In this document: piece by piece, positions 23,381 through 36,708 of the stretch
Layout of the letters: every line of letters starts with the position of its first letter
Position numbering within the stretch: the stretch's first letter is position 1
The notes under the pieces: model-generated
The model's input: the letters and a program-made list of their open reading frames with translations, nothing else
The model's database searches: none
Told to the model about the DNA's origin: nothing
NCBI GenBank assembly: GCA_029204225.1
Contig: CM055104.1
Coordinates: 54,168,538-54,232,537 of the forward strand
From: Diphasiastrum complanatum
Lineage: Eukaryota > Streptophyta > Lycopodiopsida > Lycopodiales > Lycopodiaceae
Direction of reading: 5' to 3'
Length of the DNA stretch: 64,000 nucleotides
Made by a program: the position numbers and the translations under genes

Positions 23381-23504
23381 CAGTAGAACTTGTGACATTT
23401 GATTTGTTCAGCTATAGGGGACCTGATCTCGTATGGATAATCTTCTGGAATTTTAAAATCTGTATGTTGGTGTATTGGGTATTGTTGTGTCTTTTTTGTG
23501 TTGT

Positions 23505-23612
23505 GTATGAGTTTTTGGTGTTTTTGGATTTTTTAGGATTTTTTTAGGTTTTTGGTGTTTTTGGATTTTTTTTAGGATTTTTGGTATTTTTGGATTTTTT
23601 AGGGTCTTAAAG
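23505..23612. repeat. T-rich imperfect tandem repeat
   Basis: Several imperfect copies of a roughly 20-base unit GTTTTTGGATTTTTTAGGAT give a strongly strand-asymmetric (T/G on the plus strand) stretch. Confidence 0.75.
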
Positions 23613-24001
23613 AAAGTCAAGAGGGAGACTCAATATGAAAAGAGCTTTTTATTGATATGAATTTTATTTTTGAATTTTTTTTTCAGACTCAGACTCTGGA
23701 AAGATAGTGGTTTGATTGAAATGGTAATCAGAGGTCTCATTTAAAAGTTATGTGGTATAGGGTTTAGAGCCGGTCTAGTCGAGATGGGAGTGGATTGATC
23801 TAGTCGAGAATTGACCTAATTGCCTCGATCGAGATCTGATCGCACCCGTCGGCCGAGATCTGAACCAGAACCTTCAGTCAAGATGCCAACCGAAGCCTCA
23901 CAATCGCACAAATTTCGACGTCTGCATCCGACGTATGCTCCAAAGTTTCATAATCCGTCGCAATCCGACATGTCAAGTTCTGACGTCTCAGTAAAAAATC
24001 C

Positions 24002-25816
<1,815 letters not shown>

Positions 25817-25818
<2 letters not shown>

Positions 25819-26315
25819 GTGTGTGTTTGTGTTTTGATTAAGATTTATAGTAGTAGATGACTAGATAGTGTTTGATGGTAATTGTATGTTTGAATTTGTT
25901 TATAAAGATGGTTCAATTGTGTAATATAATGTTATTTTGTAATTGCTTGTGCATGTGACAATAATATTCAAAAAAAAGAGAACAAGTGTTTAAAGAGCGA
26001 GCAATTGCACGTTTGCACTTAAGCTTTGAGTGAGTTTACTGGTGAGTTTGTGTTGTTTCAACTTGTTTTATTATTAGAATATGTTATCTAACATAGTAAG
26101 AAATTAAATGTAATTCATAATTTTCATTTTGTTCAAAGCAATATCGTATTCTATTGCATACACTAGCAATTAATTAATATGCAAAGGTGAAATGTAGATA
26201 ATTAAAATTCCCAATTCTAGGAAGGTGTGTAGCCCTTACTTTTCTCCCGTTAAAGGCGAGGTTCTAATCTTTCCAACTTGCATGGAAAAACCTACACGCC
26301 GCAGGGAGGGAATAT
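25817..26315. other. No gene; target side of copia copy A
   Basis: AT-rich sequence up to the target duplication of the copia element. The last 100 bases (GGTGTGTAGCCCTTAC.., CACGCCGCAGGGAGGGAATA) continue across the insertion into the CACTA-like region at 32484 and may be the end of that DNA transposon. No terminal CACTA motif was found. Confidence 0.4.
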
Positions 26316-26320
26316 GTGGC
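26316..26320. repeat. Target site duplication GTGGC (left), copia copy A
   Basis: GTGGC directly precedes the 5' LTR and is repeated exactly after the 3' LTR at 32479-32483, the 5-bp duplication made by copia integrase. Confidence 0.95.
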
Positions 26321-27002
26321 TGTTAAAAATTCACAATTCTAGCTTGACTAGTTTTGGTCATATGACTTGTAAATAGTTAGATGGTCATGATGTGGCTTGT
26401 CACACGTGCCAAATATCATAGGATTCCATTCATAAGGATGTTCTCAAGTAGACCTAAGTGTTAGAACCTTTGGAATGAGTCCAAATTATGCTTAGATACA
26501 AGGGAGAAAAAATAGGAGCTATTTTTGGTAATTTTTGCATTGTTGAGGGATCTCCAAGATTCCAACCCTAACTTGGTAGGGATGAAAGATCCACCAAAAT
26601 TAGCATTAGGGATAGGTTTAGGGCTACTCATACCTGCCCAAAACCGTGATGGATCATGTATATATAGGTGATGATATCTCACCAAAATCAATCAAGCAAT
26701 TTCATGTTTTTTCTCTCATAATGGTGCAATTGCTCTCTATGTTCATAATTGTTTGAGTACTTGTGATTACTAATGATTATAGGATTGAATGTAGGTCTGG
26801 TGTACAGTACTCAGACTGTGGGAGGCCGTACTTTCACACGTGTGAAGCCTTCTTCAAGGATTTGGGCCATTTAGTGAGGTTCAAGCATAGATTTTTGATG
26901 GATTTTGATGGTTCAACTTGTGCTAATCTTATGAAATCATAATCTATTGTTTCCCTCATCATTTCAAGTGTTTTAGGATCCTTATTTGCTGTAATTTTTA
27001 CA
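26321..27002 (+). repeat. 5' LTR, copia copy A
   Basis: 682 bp, starting TGTTAAAAATTC and ending TAATTTTTACA. It contains TATATATA at 26659-26666 as the likely U3 promoter, an ACACGTGCC box near 26401 and a palindromic CACACGTGTG near 26836, both G-box-like sites that plant bZIP/bHLH factors bind. Confidence 0.97.
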
Positions 27003-27014
27003 TAGTATCAGAGC
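27003..27014 (+). other. Primer binding site, copia copy A (one mismatch)
   Basis: TAGTATCAGAGC directly after the LTR. The canonical iMet-complementary sequence is TGGTATCAGAGC, present intact in copy B; here position 2 is G to A. Confidence 0.92.
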
Positions 27015-27813
27015 CTAAAGGCTGAAATGAGCTAAATCCTTGGTTTTCATTCAATTTGATCACAATTTTTGATCTAAATCTTGTGTAGATTGGATCTTAG
27101 CATCTAGTATTGATTCTAGAACTCAAAGTGAGTCAAATACATTTGAGATTGGTGTTGTGTGACTTCATTTGTAGGTGTTTAGGTGTCTAAAACCAGAGGC
27201 AAAGTTGAATTCAATTCACATTACCAAGATAGCAAGTTTTGCTTGCTCCAAGCATTGATTTCTAAGCGAGTTTTGGAGGTGATTTCATAGAAAAGGCTTT
27301 CTAGCATTCAAGGAGAGGGAAGATCAGAGTTTTGGGGACTCTTCAAGGCTGTTCTAAGGTGTAGTAGACACCTCCTAAAGTGATTTAGGTTCAGTCCAAC
27401 CATTGCTTGACTTATGCACCAAATTAGATCAATTTTTCATCATTTTTGATCATTTTTTGCTTGTGATTGGATAGTAGATTGTGTTGCATCCTCATTAAGT
27501 TCCATTTAGATCTTTTACAAGTGATTTTGGAAGTATATTAGGTTGCTGAAATTCACTCTTGATCAGATCATTTGGAAGCTTTAATGTTCTTTATAGAAAG
27601 AGGGGCAATTCTACTAGTATTGTCTACTTCAATCAAGCAAGTGCATTGTTTCTAGTATTCTATGATTTGATTTTGTTAGAGATCATTCTTAGATCTTTAT
27701 AGGAAGTCTATTACTGATCTTTTCAGGTCCCTAAGAAGTGGGATAAGGTAGACCTTCAATCAAATCAATAGAAGTAACCTTCATTTGTGTCAAGTCCTTG
27801 ATTAGGAGACTAG

Positions 27814-30800
27814 ATGGCATCTATAAATGCATGTCTTTTGGATACTAATGAAAGGCTCAACAAAACTAACTATTCCATATGGAAAGTTAGAATGGAATCT
27901 ATAATGATCATTCAAGATCTGATGGAAATTGTAAATGGTAAGGAGGGTGAACCTATTCATCCTCAAGAAAAAGCCAAATACATCAAGAGGTGCAATGTTG
28001 CACTACATTGCATAAAAATGAATGTTGCAAATGAACTCTTAAGAGAGGTAGGAGATTGCACTTCAGCTCAAGATGCTTGGGAGACTTTGCAAAAGGTCTA
28101 TGAATCCAAGAACCAAACTAGAATGTTAGCTTTGAAGAATCAAATCTATAGAAGCTATCAAAAGAAAGGAGAGAGTGCACATACTTTTGTCCTAAGAGTA
28201 AAGGAATTGAACAAAGAGCTAGCCTTTATAGGTGACCCTATCAAGGATGAAGAGCTTGTTCAACTCATATTGAATGGACTAAGCTTTGAATTTGACAATT
28301 TGGTTCAGGGATATGCAATTATGGGTAAGCTACCCATACTTGAAGAACTCCAAGGCACACTCATGGCCGAGGAATCAAGAAGGAGCCAAATGCAAGAGAG
28401 GATGGATAGGCTTTCCATCCAAGGTGGAGATGACCAAGCTCTCTTCACCAAAGGCAAAGGCAAGTCCAAAGGCAAAGGATCAACATTCAAGAAGTCTACA
28501 AAGCTTGAGGATCAAGAAGGACCCCCAAAGGCATCTCCATCAACCACCAAAGTCAAGAAGGACAAATCAAAGGTGAAGTGCTACTATTGTAGCAAGATGG
28601 GGCATTATGCCTCAGAATGCTTCAAGAGGAAGCAAGATCAAAGCCAAGCCAACATGAGCAAAGAGGAGGAGGAGGAGAGTTCACATGAGGACTCTCTCAT
28701 GATGTCCATATTTTCTTCAACAAGCTTCAAAGGAGAAGATCCTTGGTGGATTGACTCGGGTGCTAGTTCACACATGACTAGTAAAAGGGAGTTTTTCTCT
28801 TCTCTCTTATCTTATGATGGACCTATAAAGTCTATGTATACAGCAAATGATGAAGCTTGTAAGATTGAAGGAGTTGGTAGCATTCCCCTTTGCTTAGGAT
28901 CTTCCAAAAAGATCAACATAGAAGGTGTTTTGTACATTCCTACAATAACAAAGAATCTACTAAGTGTTGGCCAAATGGTAGACAATGGTTTCAATGTTGA
29001 CTTTGCTTCAAATGAATGTTTCATCAAGAAGAAGGGTAAGATAGTGGCTAAGGGCACTAGACTTGGCAAACTTTATAAGCTGGATGCATTTGTGGATACT
29101 AATGTTGTCATGTTGGCCGAGAAGAGCAAGATATCTACCTTTACTTTATGGCACAAAAGACTTGGACATGTCAACTCGGGTTCCATGGAGGCTATGATCA
29201 AGGAGGGGTATGCTTTAGGCCTACCAAGGTCTATTGGGAAGGAAGACAAGGTTTGTGAAGCTTGTGCCTTATCCAAGGCACATAAGAAGGTGTTTCCTAA
29301 CTCCATCACAAAGTCATCTCATCCTCTTGAACTCATACACTCGGATGTGCACATTGCTAGCACCAAATCTAATGGAGGTTCATCCATGTTTTTAACCTTC
29401 ATTGATGACTACTCAAGATATTGTTGGGTGTTCTTACTTTCCTTCAAGTCTCAAGTATTTGATACTTTTGTAAAGTTCAAGTTGTTTGTGGAAAAGCATC
29501 ATAATCATAGCATCAAGATTCTTAGAAGTGACAATGGTGGAGAATTCATCTCCAATGAGTTCAAGGCCTTTTGTGAGGAGGAAGGGATCAAGAAAGAGAC
29601 TTCTTGTCCTTACACTCCTCAACAAAATGGAGTTGCTGAAAGAAGGAATAGAACATTATGTGAATGTTCTAAGGCTTTAAGAATAGATGCTTGTTTGCCC
29701 AAATCCTTTTGGGGTGAGTCTCTTGTATGTGCAAACTACTTGATGAATAGGGTGTCTTGCAAAGCAATTGAAGGCAAAACTCCTTATGAGATGTTGTATG
29801 GAAAGAAACCCAATCTTAATCACTTGAAAGTTTTTGGGTGTATATGTTATGTGCATGTGCCATTGGAAACAAGAACCAAGGAGGATCCATCTTCCACAAG
29901 AGGGATCATGCTTGGATATGCAAGCTCAAGCAAGGGCTACAAAGTCTATCTCCCATCCTTGAACAAATTTGTTGTTTCAAGGGATGTCATCTTTGATGAA
30001 CATCATATGCATATGCTTGAAGAAGGCTCAAGTGCTCCAAAAATCAAGAAGAAGATGGCCGAGGAGCAAGATCTTGGTTTTGAGGAGGAGCTCATGGAGG
30101 AGCAAGCACCAAACCCACCTATCACACCAAGGAAATCTTCAAGGGCAAAAGTGGAGCCATCAAGGCTCACATATCAAGGCAAAGGACAGCAAGTTGAGGG
30201 TATCTCATCCACTTCTTATGCTTTATCTAGTTTTGAAGAACCGTCTAATGTTGAAGATGCATTGAACTCCAAAGAATGGTATAAAGCTATGTTGGATGAG
30301 TATGATGCCTTGATTGAGAATGAAACTTGGTTGCTTGTTGAGAGACCTCAAAGGAATGTAATAGGATGCAAGTGGGTCTTCAAGCTTAAGATGAATACAA
30401 ATGGGAGTGTTAACAAACATAAAGCAAGATTAGTTGCAAAAGGTTATGCTCAAGAGAGAGGGATAGACTATGAGGAAACTTTTGCACCCGTGGCCAAGAT
30501 GGTCACAATAAGACTAATCATTGCACTTGCATCACATTTTGGATGGATTCTATGTCAAATGGATGTCTCTAATGCTTTCTTGAATGGTTTTTTGGAAGAG
30601 GATATCTATATGGAGCAGCCACAAGGGTTCATCAAGCATGGAATGGAGAACAAAGTATGCCATCTCCAAAGAAGCATCTATGGCTTGAAGCAAGCCTCGA
30701 GATCTTGGAATTCAAGACTACATTGCTATCTTATTTCACTTTCTTTTGTTCAAAGTGAATATGATCCCACTCTTTACATTAAGTTTGATGATGTTGGTAT

Positions 30801-31782
30801 TGTACTTTTACTCATTTATGTAGATGACATCATCATTAGTGGAAATAGTGTTGATGGTATTGAAAAAATCAAGATAGATCTATCCTTAGAGTTCAAGATG
30901 GTAGATCTAGGGTGTCTTCACTTCATCTTAGGCATAGAAGTACTTAGAGGGTCTGATTTTATCTTTATAAGTCAAGTAAACTATGCTCAAAGTCTTTTGA
31001 AGAAGTTTAAGATGGAAGTATGCAAAAGTGTTGACACACCAATGGAGCAAGATGTAAAAGTGCCAAATGAAGATGATGAAAGATCCTTCATGGACATCAC
31101 TTTGTTTAGGCAGCTTATAGGTTCCTTAATGTGGATCACTATAACTAGACCAGATCTTAGCTTTAGTGTATGTAGGTTGAGCCAATCCATGCAAAAGCCA
31201 TTGAATATCCATTGGAAAAAGGCTAAGAGGATTCTAAGATACATCTCGGGTACATTGGATTTTGGGATTCTATATAGAGGAGATGTGATTAACCTTCATG
31301 CATTTAGTGATTCAGATTTTGCAGGGGACAAGAGGGATAGGAAATCAACAAGTGCCTATTCAACTTTCATAGGAGAAGGTGTGGTTTCATGGCTTTCAAA
31401 AAAGCAAGAAACTATATCTCTATCTTCAACCGAGGCCGAGTACAAAGCTTTGACAACCACTACAAAGGAGGTACTTTGGATCAAGAGATTATTGGTGGAA
31501 CTAAATATCATGGATTCAGAGGAGGCACCAATCATCTACAATGACAATATATCAGCCCAACACCTTGCATCTAACCCAATCTTCCATGCAAGATCTAAGC
31601 ACATTGAGATATGCCATCACTTTGTGAGAGAAATGGTGCAAGCCAAGGAGATTGCTTTGGAGCATGTTCCAAGCAATGAATGTGTAGCTGATCTACTTAC
31701 TAAACCACTTCAAAAGACACCTTTTATGAAGTTCAGATCATCACTTGGAGTGATTAGTAAAGCAATGATTGAACCAAGCTAG
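27814..31782 (+). CDS. Copia gag-pol polyprotein (copy A), intact
   Basis: One 1322-residue frame in the normal copia order. Gag (about 1-250, UBN2-like, DAWETLQKVYESKNQTRMLA) ends in the zinc knuckle C256-x2-C259-x4-H264-x4-C269. Protease has DSGASS with catalytic D314. The pre-integrase zinc domain includes H447 and CEACALSKAH. The integrase triad is D511, D573, E609 with exactly 35 residues between the last two. Reverse transcriptase has YVDD (D1004, D1005) and GLKQASRSWNSR. RNase H starts with D1166 in FSDSDFAGD, followed by SSTEAEYKAL and HARSKHIE. All catalytic residues looked for are present. It copies element RNA into DNA in cytoplasmic particles and inserts it in the nucleus. Start chosen at the ATG of MASINACLLDTNERLN, conserved in all three copies; the stop is 14 bases before the 3' LTR. 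Confidence 0.97.
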   Translation: MASINACLLDTNERLNKTNYSIWKVRMESIMIIQDLMEIVNGKEGEPIHPQEKAKYIKRCNVALHCIKMNVANELLREVGDCTSAQDAWETLQKVYESKNQTRMLALKNQIYRSYQKKGESAHTFVLRVKELNKELAFIGDPIKDEELVQLILNGLSFEFDNLVQGYAIMGKLPILEELQGTLMAEESRRSQMQERMDRLSIQGGDDQALFTKGKGKSKGKGSTFKKSTKLEDQEGPPKASPSTTKVKKDKSKVKCYYCSKMGHYASECFKRKQDQSQANMSKEEEEESSHEDSLMMSIFSSTSFKGEDPWWIDSGASSHMTSKREFFSSLLSYDGPIKSMYTANDEACKIEGVGSIPLCLGSSKKINIEGVLYIPTITKNLLSVGQMVDNGFNVDFASNECFIKKKGKIVAKGTRLGKLYKLDAFVDTNVVMLAEKSKISTFTLWHKRLGHVNSGSMEAMIKEGYALGLPRSIGKEDKVCEACALSKAHKKVFPNSITKSSHPLELIHSDVHIASTKSNGGSSMFLTFIDDYSRYCWVFLLSFKSQVFDTFVKFKLFVEKHHNHSIKILRSDNGGEFISNEFKAFCEEEGIKKETSCPYTPQQNGVAERRNRTLCECSKALRIDACLPKSFWGESLVCANYLMNRVSCKAIEGKTPYEMLYGKKPNLNHLKVFGCICYVHVPLETRTKEDPSSTRGIMLGYASSSKGYKVYLPSLNKFVVSRDVIFDEHHMHMLEEGSSAPKIKKKMAEEQDLGFEEELMEEQAPNPPITPRKSSRAKVEPSRLTYQGKGQQVEGISSTSYALSSFEEPSNVEDALNSKEWYKAMLDEYDALIENETWLLVERPQRNVIGCKWVFKLKMNTNGSVNKHKARLVAKGYAQERGIDYEETFAPVAKMVTIRLIIALASHFGWILCQMDVSNAFLNGFLEEDIYMEQPQGFIKHGMENKVCHLQRSIYGLKQASRSWNSRLHCYLISLSFVQSEYDPTLYIKFDDVGIVLLLIYVDDIIISGNSVDGIEKIKIDLSLEFKMVDLGCLHFILGIEVLRGSDFIFISQVNYAQSLLKKFKMEVCKSVDTPMEQDVKVPNEDDERSFMDITLFRQLIGSLMWITITRPDLSFSVCRLSQSMQKPLNIHWKKAKRILRYISGTLDFGILYRGDVINLHAFSDSDFAGDKRDRKSTSAYSTFIGEGVVSWLSKKQETISLSSTEAEYKALTTTTKEVLWIKRLLVELNIMDSEEAPIIYNDNISAQHLASNPIFHARSKHIEICHHFVREMVQAKEIALEHVPSNECVADLLTKPLQKTPFMKFRSSLGVISKAMIEPS

Positions 31783-31796
31783 ATAGTGAGGAGGAG

Positions 31797-32478
31797 TGTT
31801 AAAAATTCACAATTCTAGCTTGACTAGTTTTGGTCATATGACTTGTAAATAGTTAGATGGTCATGATGTGGCTTGTCACACGTGCCAAATAGCATAGGAT
31901 TCCATTCATAAGGATGTTCTCAAGTAGACCTAAGTGTTAGAACCTTTGGAATGAGTCCAAATTATGCTTAGATACAAGGGAGAAAAAATAGGAGCTATTT
32001 TTGGTAATTTTTGCATTGTTGAGGGATCTCCAAGATTCCAACCCTAACTTGGTAGGGATGAAAGATCCACCAAAATTAGCATTAGGGATAGGTTTAGGGC
32101 TACTCATACCTGCCCAAAACCGTGATGGATCATGTATATATAGGTGATGATATCTCACCAAAATCAATCAAGCAATTTCATGTTTTTTCTCTCATAATGG
32201 TGCAATTGCTCTCTATGTTCATAATTGTTTGAGTACTTGTGATTACTAATGATTATAGGATTGAATGTAGGTCTGGTGTACAGTACTCAGACTGTGGGAG
32301 GCCGTACTTTCACACGTGTGAAACCTTCTTCAAGGATTTGGGCCATTTAGTGAGGTTCAAGCATAGATTTTTGATGGATTTTGATGGTTCAACTTGTGCT
32401 AATCTTATGAAATCATAATCTATTGTTTCCCTCATCATTTCAAGTGTTTTAGGATCCTTATTTGCTGTAATTTTTATA
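31797..32478 (+). repeat. 3' LTR, copia copy A
   Basis: 682 bp, colinear with the 5' LTR without gaps; the last dinucleotide is TA in place of CA. It is preceded by the polypurine tract GTGAGGAGGAG. Confidence 0.97.
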
Positions 32479-32483
32479 GTGGC
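32479..32483. repeat. Target site duplication GTGGC (right), copia copy A
   Basis: Exact repeat of the five bases before the 5' LTR. Confidence 0.95.
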
Positions 32484-32639
32484 GACATTCTGAAATAGGA
32501 CATAACCGCAAGGTTCGGGTATTATAATTATCAAATTCAACTCTATCTATAACAATATACATAAAAAATATTGCGATGAATATAAAAAAAAGAATGATAG
32601 ATAATCATAGATCATTCTCATCATTTACATCATTTTCGT

Positions 32640-35600
32640 CATCACACAAGTCTTGACACTCATCTGAATCTAGGTCTAGGTATAATCGTAAATTTCCGAT
32701 CATGTCTCTTTCATGATGTGAGTTACCCTCATTCAATCTCCTCTTCTTCTAATTCTATTTCATCCAAAAGTGGGGACCTCAAATTACCCCCAATTTGGTC
32801 TTGTATGATCGTAGGAATCTCATCATTTTCATTTGTACTTTCTTCTCCCATCATTTTGACATCATTTCGAGTTTGGATGAGTGGTTTAGGTTCTTCCAAA
32901 ACGTCGCCAAAATTGGGTGGTGGTTCGTCGTGTGTATCCAATTCAACAATATCTTTTCTTTCAAACACGCGTCGTTTTCTTGCATTAAGTTGGATCACAT
33001 ACCACCATCTTGGGTCTATTCGATCTGGATGGAATATAATTTGCCAAAGAATTTAAAAAAATTAAGTTAGTATTATAAGATTGATACATAAATAATTGGA
33101 TTGCGAATATTAATGACATTGAAATTTTAGAGTCTTACTTGTTCGCAATGTCGTGGCAATACTAAAGTGTCAGGAGAGTCCATCGATATACATTTTGTTG
33201 AGTCAATTTGAGAAAACTTTGAGTTATCATTTCTAATTGTGGCGTTGCTTCCATGATAGATGACCTTAAACCATTTTACGTCAAAATTAAAGTATTTGCC
33301 GTTAGTCTCGTAATCGACTTCATAAATATGTTGCAATGTGCCGACATAGTCTAGGTCATCCGAAATGACATTAGGGTCTCTCGCACTAGAACGACTCTCT
33401 TTTTGAAAGTTGGCCATTATACCACAATCATATGTACGTCGCTTGTTGTCAACTCTCTCAACACGGTAATGGTGTCCATATGCCCACATGGCAGTGTATG
33501 ATGTATACTAAAACACAAAAAAACAAACAAACGTGTGTAATTAGAAATACTATTCATATATTGAGTAGTACAAAAATAAAACTTTACATAAACAATATTA
33601 CACTAACCTTTCATCTACATCCGCGAACAAATTTCCATTCTAATTCGGTCACTTCTTCTCCTTTTTTGGATGCTTTTAGCATTGTATCAAAAATCCATTC
33701 ACGAGAGCATTTTGAAGGTAAAGGCTCCAAAGGTTCGTCGTTCTCAAACGCCCTTCTTCTTCTTCGATTGATATTTCTTCTTCATTTCAATGTTATGTTT
33801 CTTTCCTTTTTGGCTTCTTCATACCTTGAAATCCAATTTTCCATTTGTCCAAAATTATATAATATAAATGTGTCAATTTTCTCTTTTAATTGAGGTGAAA
33901 GTCTTTTTTGCACACCATTTCCTTGTGGTACTTCACCCTTAACACGTTCATCTTCTTCTTCACACCACATCTTTGGACTTGCAGGATGCAATTGTGAGAT
34001 TATTTCGGTGATATAAAACAAAGATTCCTGTACAAGCCAACTTTCTGCAATGCTACCTTCTAGCCTTGCCTTTTGTCTCACAAAGCCCTTCAAAACTTTC
34101 ATAAAGCGCTCGAGGTAGAACATCCATCTCGTGTGCACAGGTCCTGTAATTGATACTTCTTCGACCAAATGCACTAGAAGATGAACTTGTCTATCCAAAA
34201 AGGAAGTTGGAAAATCTCTTTTCAACAAACATACCATTTCAATCATTTGGATTTTCATAGAATCCAATTCACTATTTTTTATTTCTTTTGAGGAAATCCA
34301 CCTGCAAGATTGATAGTACATTAGGTTGTTTAACACATACAAAAATTGAAATATGACATATTTATACAAGTGCTTAAAAAAATATACAAACCTAATCATT
34401 GATGACAAATTGTAAAACGTATTTCATACGTCATCATTGAAGAAACCTCGAATAGAAAGTGGAAGTATGAATTGCAACATCTTATGCCAATCATGTGATT
34501 TCAATCCACTTAATTTACCATATTTGGTAAATGACTTGCATAAAGAATGTGCATAGCCTGTTGGAGTTCTCATTTGTTTTATGATATGTTTAACATATGA
34601 GAGTTGCTCTTTTGTAAGAATCCACGGCACGCTAGGTAGAATCTCATCTCCACCTTCGGTGTATTGAATCCAATAGGGTCTTTTCACATCGGCCGCTTGT
34701 AGATCTTTACGAGCTACGAAGTTGTCTTTTATGCCAATGATGTAGTTCCATAGGGATTCACCAACATTTTTGAATATGTGCATAGGATCCAATAGATGGT
34801 TTATCAATAAATTCCTCCATTACGGTAATTTATGAAAAATAGACAACCGTTTCATACCATCAATGGATTCATTCCATGAAGAATTAACGTCGTGATGTTT
34901 AAGCCATTCACCATGCCATTCTGCTACTCCCATGCTTGGGGGTGGTGGTGTAGTTAGAGGATTATCTCCTCGCCGTCCAAAAACTCGCCTATTCAACCTT
35001 CGAAAAGGATGATCAGGCGACAAGTATTTGCGATGATTTTTGTACACCACTTTTTTTAACATATTTGTGCTATGTCGAGCCTCCAAAAGTGGTCCACAAA
35101 TATAACATGTGTTGTACCCGATGTGGTTAAACCTGCATAGTTCATAAACCAAATTAAACATAAGCTTAGTTAAATATACTCAAACGTCAAACCCTAAAAT
35201 GGATTAGATTCATTATATAGATATCTGAACATTCGCTTAAACCAGGGTAGTCATGCATCGTCCACATTAGAATTCCACGAACAACGAAGTTTTGTTGTTG
35301 TAAAGGTCTTGAGATGTCGTAAGCATGAATACCATTCCAAAGAATGCACAATTCATCGATCAAAGGTGCAAGATACACATCCATGTTTTTGGCCTTGTAC
35401 TTTTCTGGAATCAATAAAGCCAATAACAAGTGTCCCGTTTTAATATTCAACCATGGAGGTATGTTGTAATTAACGAGCACAACTGGCCATGTGGACCAAT
35501 GTGAGTTGTCAGAAAAGAGCAATGTGAGTTGTTAGAAAAGAAATTAAATCAACTTAATGTAAATATGCTATAAAGTATAATAATTGTGTTATGCGTTAAG

Positions 35601-36290
35601 TACTCGAATAAAGATTTCACACTACAATCACTCCATTTGTATGTTGCTTGAAGGTTTAGAATAAGAATTGATGTAGCTAGTCTCAAAATGGATGCCCCAA
35701 GATATAGATGAGTGTCTGTCTCTTTGCGCAATAGGATCTTGTCTTCATCCATCTCAAATTGTTCGTGATCTTCGTTTTCATTAGAAGATGCATGCATATC
35801 ATCATTCCCATTTGTTTCAAAGTAAGATTCAAAGATGTTATGCATTGCTTCATCGTGTTGCACCTCATAATCATAATCATTAGAATCAAGTTGATTATTC
35901 TCTTTTCCAATTGTGTTTGTCTCTTCAATTTGTTTCATTCTTTGTTTTCTCATGTCTATCAAAACTTGACGTTGATTGTAACTAAACACAGATGGATCAA
36001 TTCTGTGGAATGACATTCGATGTATTGGCTACACACGTGAAACAAATTTCATAAGTGACATATATAGATTGACGAAGATTATAATAAAAAACAATCATAT
36101 AACAAACCTCAACGTCTTCCAAATTCGATGGTTGACCTTCTTCTTTTCGTCCATACTTCCACAAATGATTTTCAACAATACGTCTTTCACGCATCTTTTG
36201 TCCATCACACTTGAAGCATGTGCACCATATTTTATTTTGAAAATAATTTCTCTACGAGAAACAAAAATCAAGTACATGTCACTTTAGCAC
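32640..36290 (-). pseudogene. CACTA (En/Spm) transposase, tnp2 type, decayed
   Basis: Minus-strand exons follow the plant tnp2 transposase order. A transposase-associated zinc region (CTCFKCDGQKMRERRIVENH, about 36220) is followed by a GT donor after NLEDVE. An acidic stretch (35550-36020) comes next, then the tnp2 core STWPVVLVNYNIPPW, LLIPEKYKAKNMDVYL, LIDELCILWNGI (35190-35490). CYICGP, HRKYLSPDHPFRR, WHGEWLKHHDVN, LLDPMHIFKNVGESLWNYI follow (34420-35160). A DUF4218-like part is at 33780-34400 (HLLVHLVEEVSITGPVHTRW) and a DUF4216-like part at 33130-33490 (YVGTLQHIYEVDY, FNFDVKWFKVIYH), with an acidic C-terminus ending near 32730. There are stops and short frameshifts between blocks, and the first catalytic segment between 35550 and 35490 appears deleted. 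The enzyme would excise and insert CACTA elements; this copy is dead. Confidence 0.88.
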
Positions 36291-36708
36291 AATATTTTAA
36301 CTTATAATAACAAAGTTTTTATGAACAAGAACACATGCATGTTTATTACTTACCCTGTTAACTTGAGTACTTCTTCATCGCTAGATTGATCTGAATGTAA
36401 TTCATCTCGTTGTGATAAACTGCATATATGCACAACTACAAAACACAAATAACATAAAATTACTGTATGATTCTAATGTTTTAATTTTTAGATATACCTA
36501 TTCTTATACATTGTCGCTTACATGATTCTTATGCCAATCTTGGTGCAGGTTCGAGCTCTACATGCATATCTCTCTCTTTTTGTTAACACAGCTATGAAAG
36601 TTTCACTTCAATATGCATTAAAGTTCTGTAATCGATTTTCTTTTCTACTTCATTTCAATATATTAGCGTTTATTGTAATGTATTGTATGTTTATGAATGT
36701 AGTAATCA

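Larger units (their letters stand above)
26321..32478 (+). mobile_element. Full-length Ty1/copia retrotransposon, family 1, copy A
   Basis: 6158 bp, with two 682-bp LTRs, iMet primer site, leader, one uninterrupted 1322-codon gag-pol frame, a purine-rich tract (GAGGAGGAG) and 5-bp target duplication GTGGC. The two LTRs differ at only three positions I can find (near 26416, the GTGAAGCC/GTGAAACC site, and the last CA, which is TA in the 3' LTR), so the insertion is recent. It landed next to or inside the CACTA element. The PBS carries one substitution (TAGTATCAGAGC), so this copy may prime less well than copy B at 56.8 kb. Confidence 0.98.

Noticed and set aside
26461..26691. 76-codon antisense frame repeated in all four family 1 LTRs (also 31937-32167, 56959-57189, 62435-62665)
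   Set aside because: Its conservation follows from the near identity of young LTRs. It has no family features and lies antisense across the LTR promoter.
28286..31244. Several 60-98 codon frames overlapping the copia gag-pol on both strands (repeated in copy B)
   Set aside because: Shadow frames of the 1322-codon polyprotein in other reading frames.
36522..36708. Upstream part of the 144-codon frame before MSRSGSGESS
   Set aside because: Composition is hydrophobic and chance-like; the protein-like sequence starts at the ATG at 36709.
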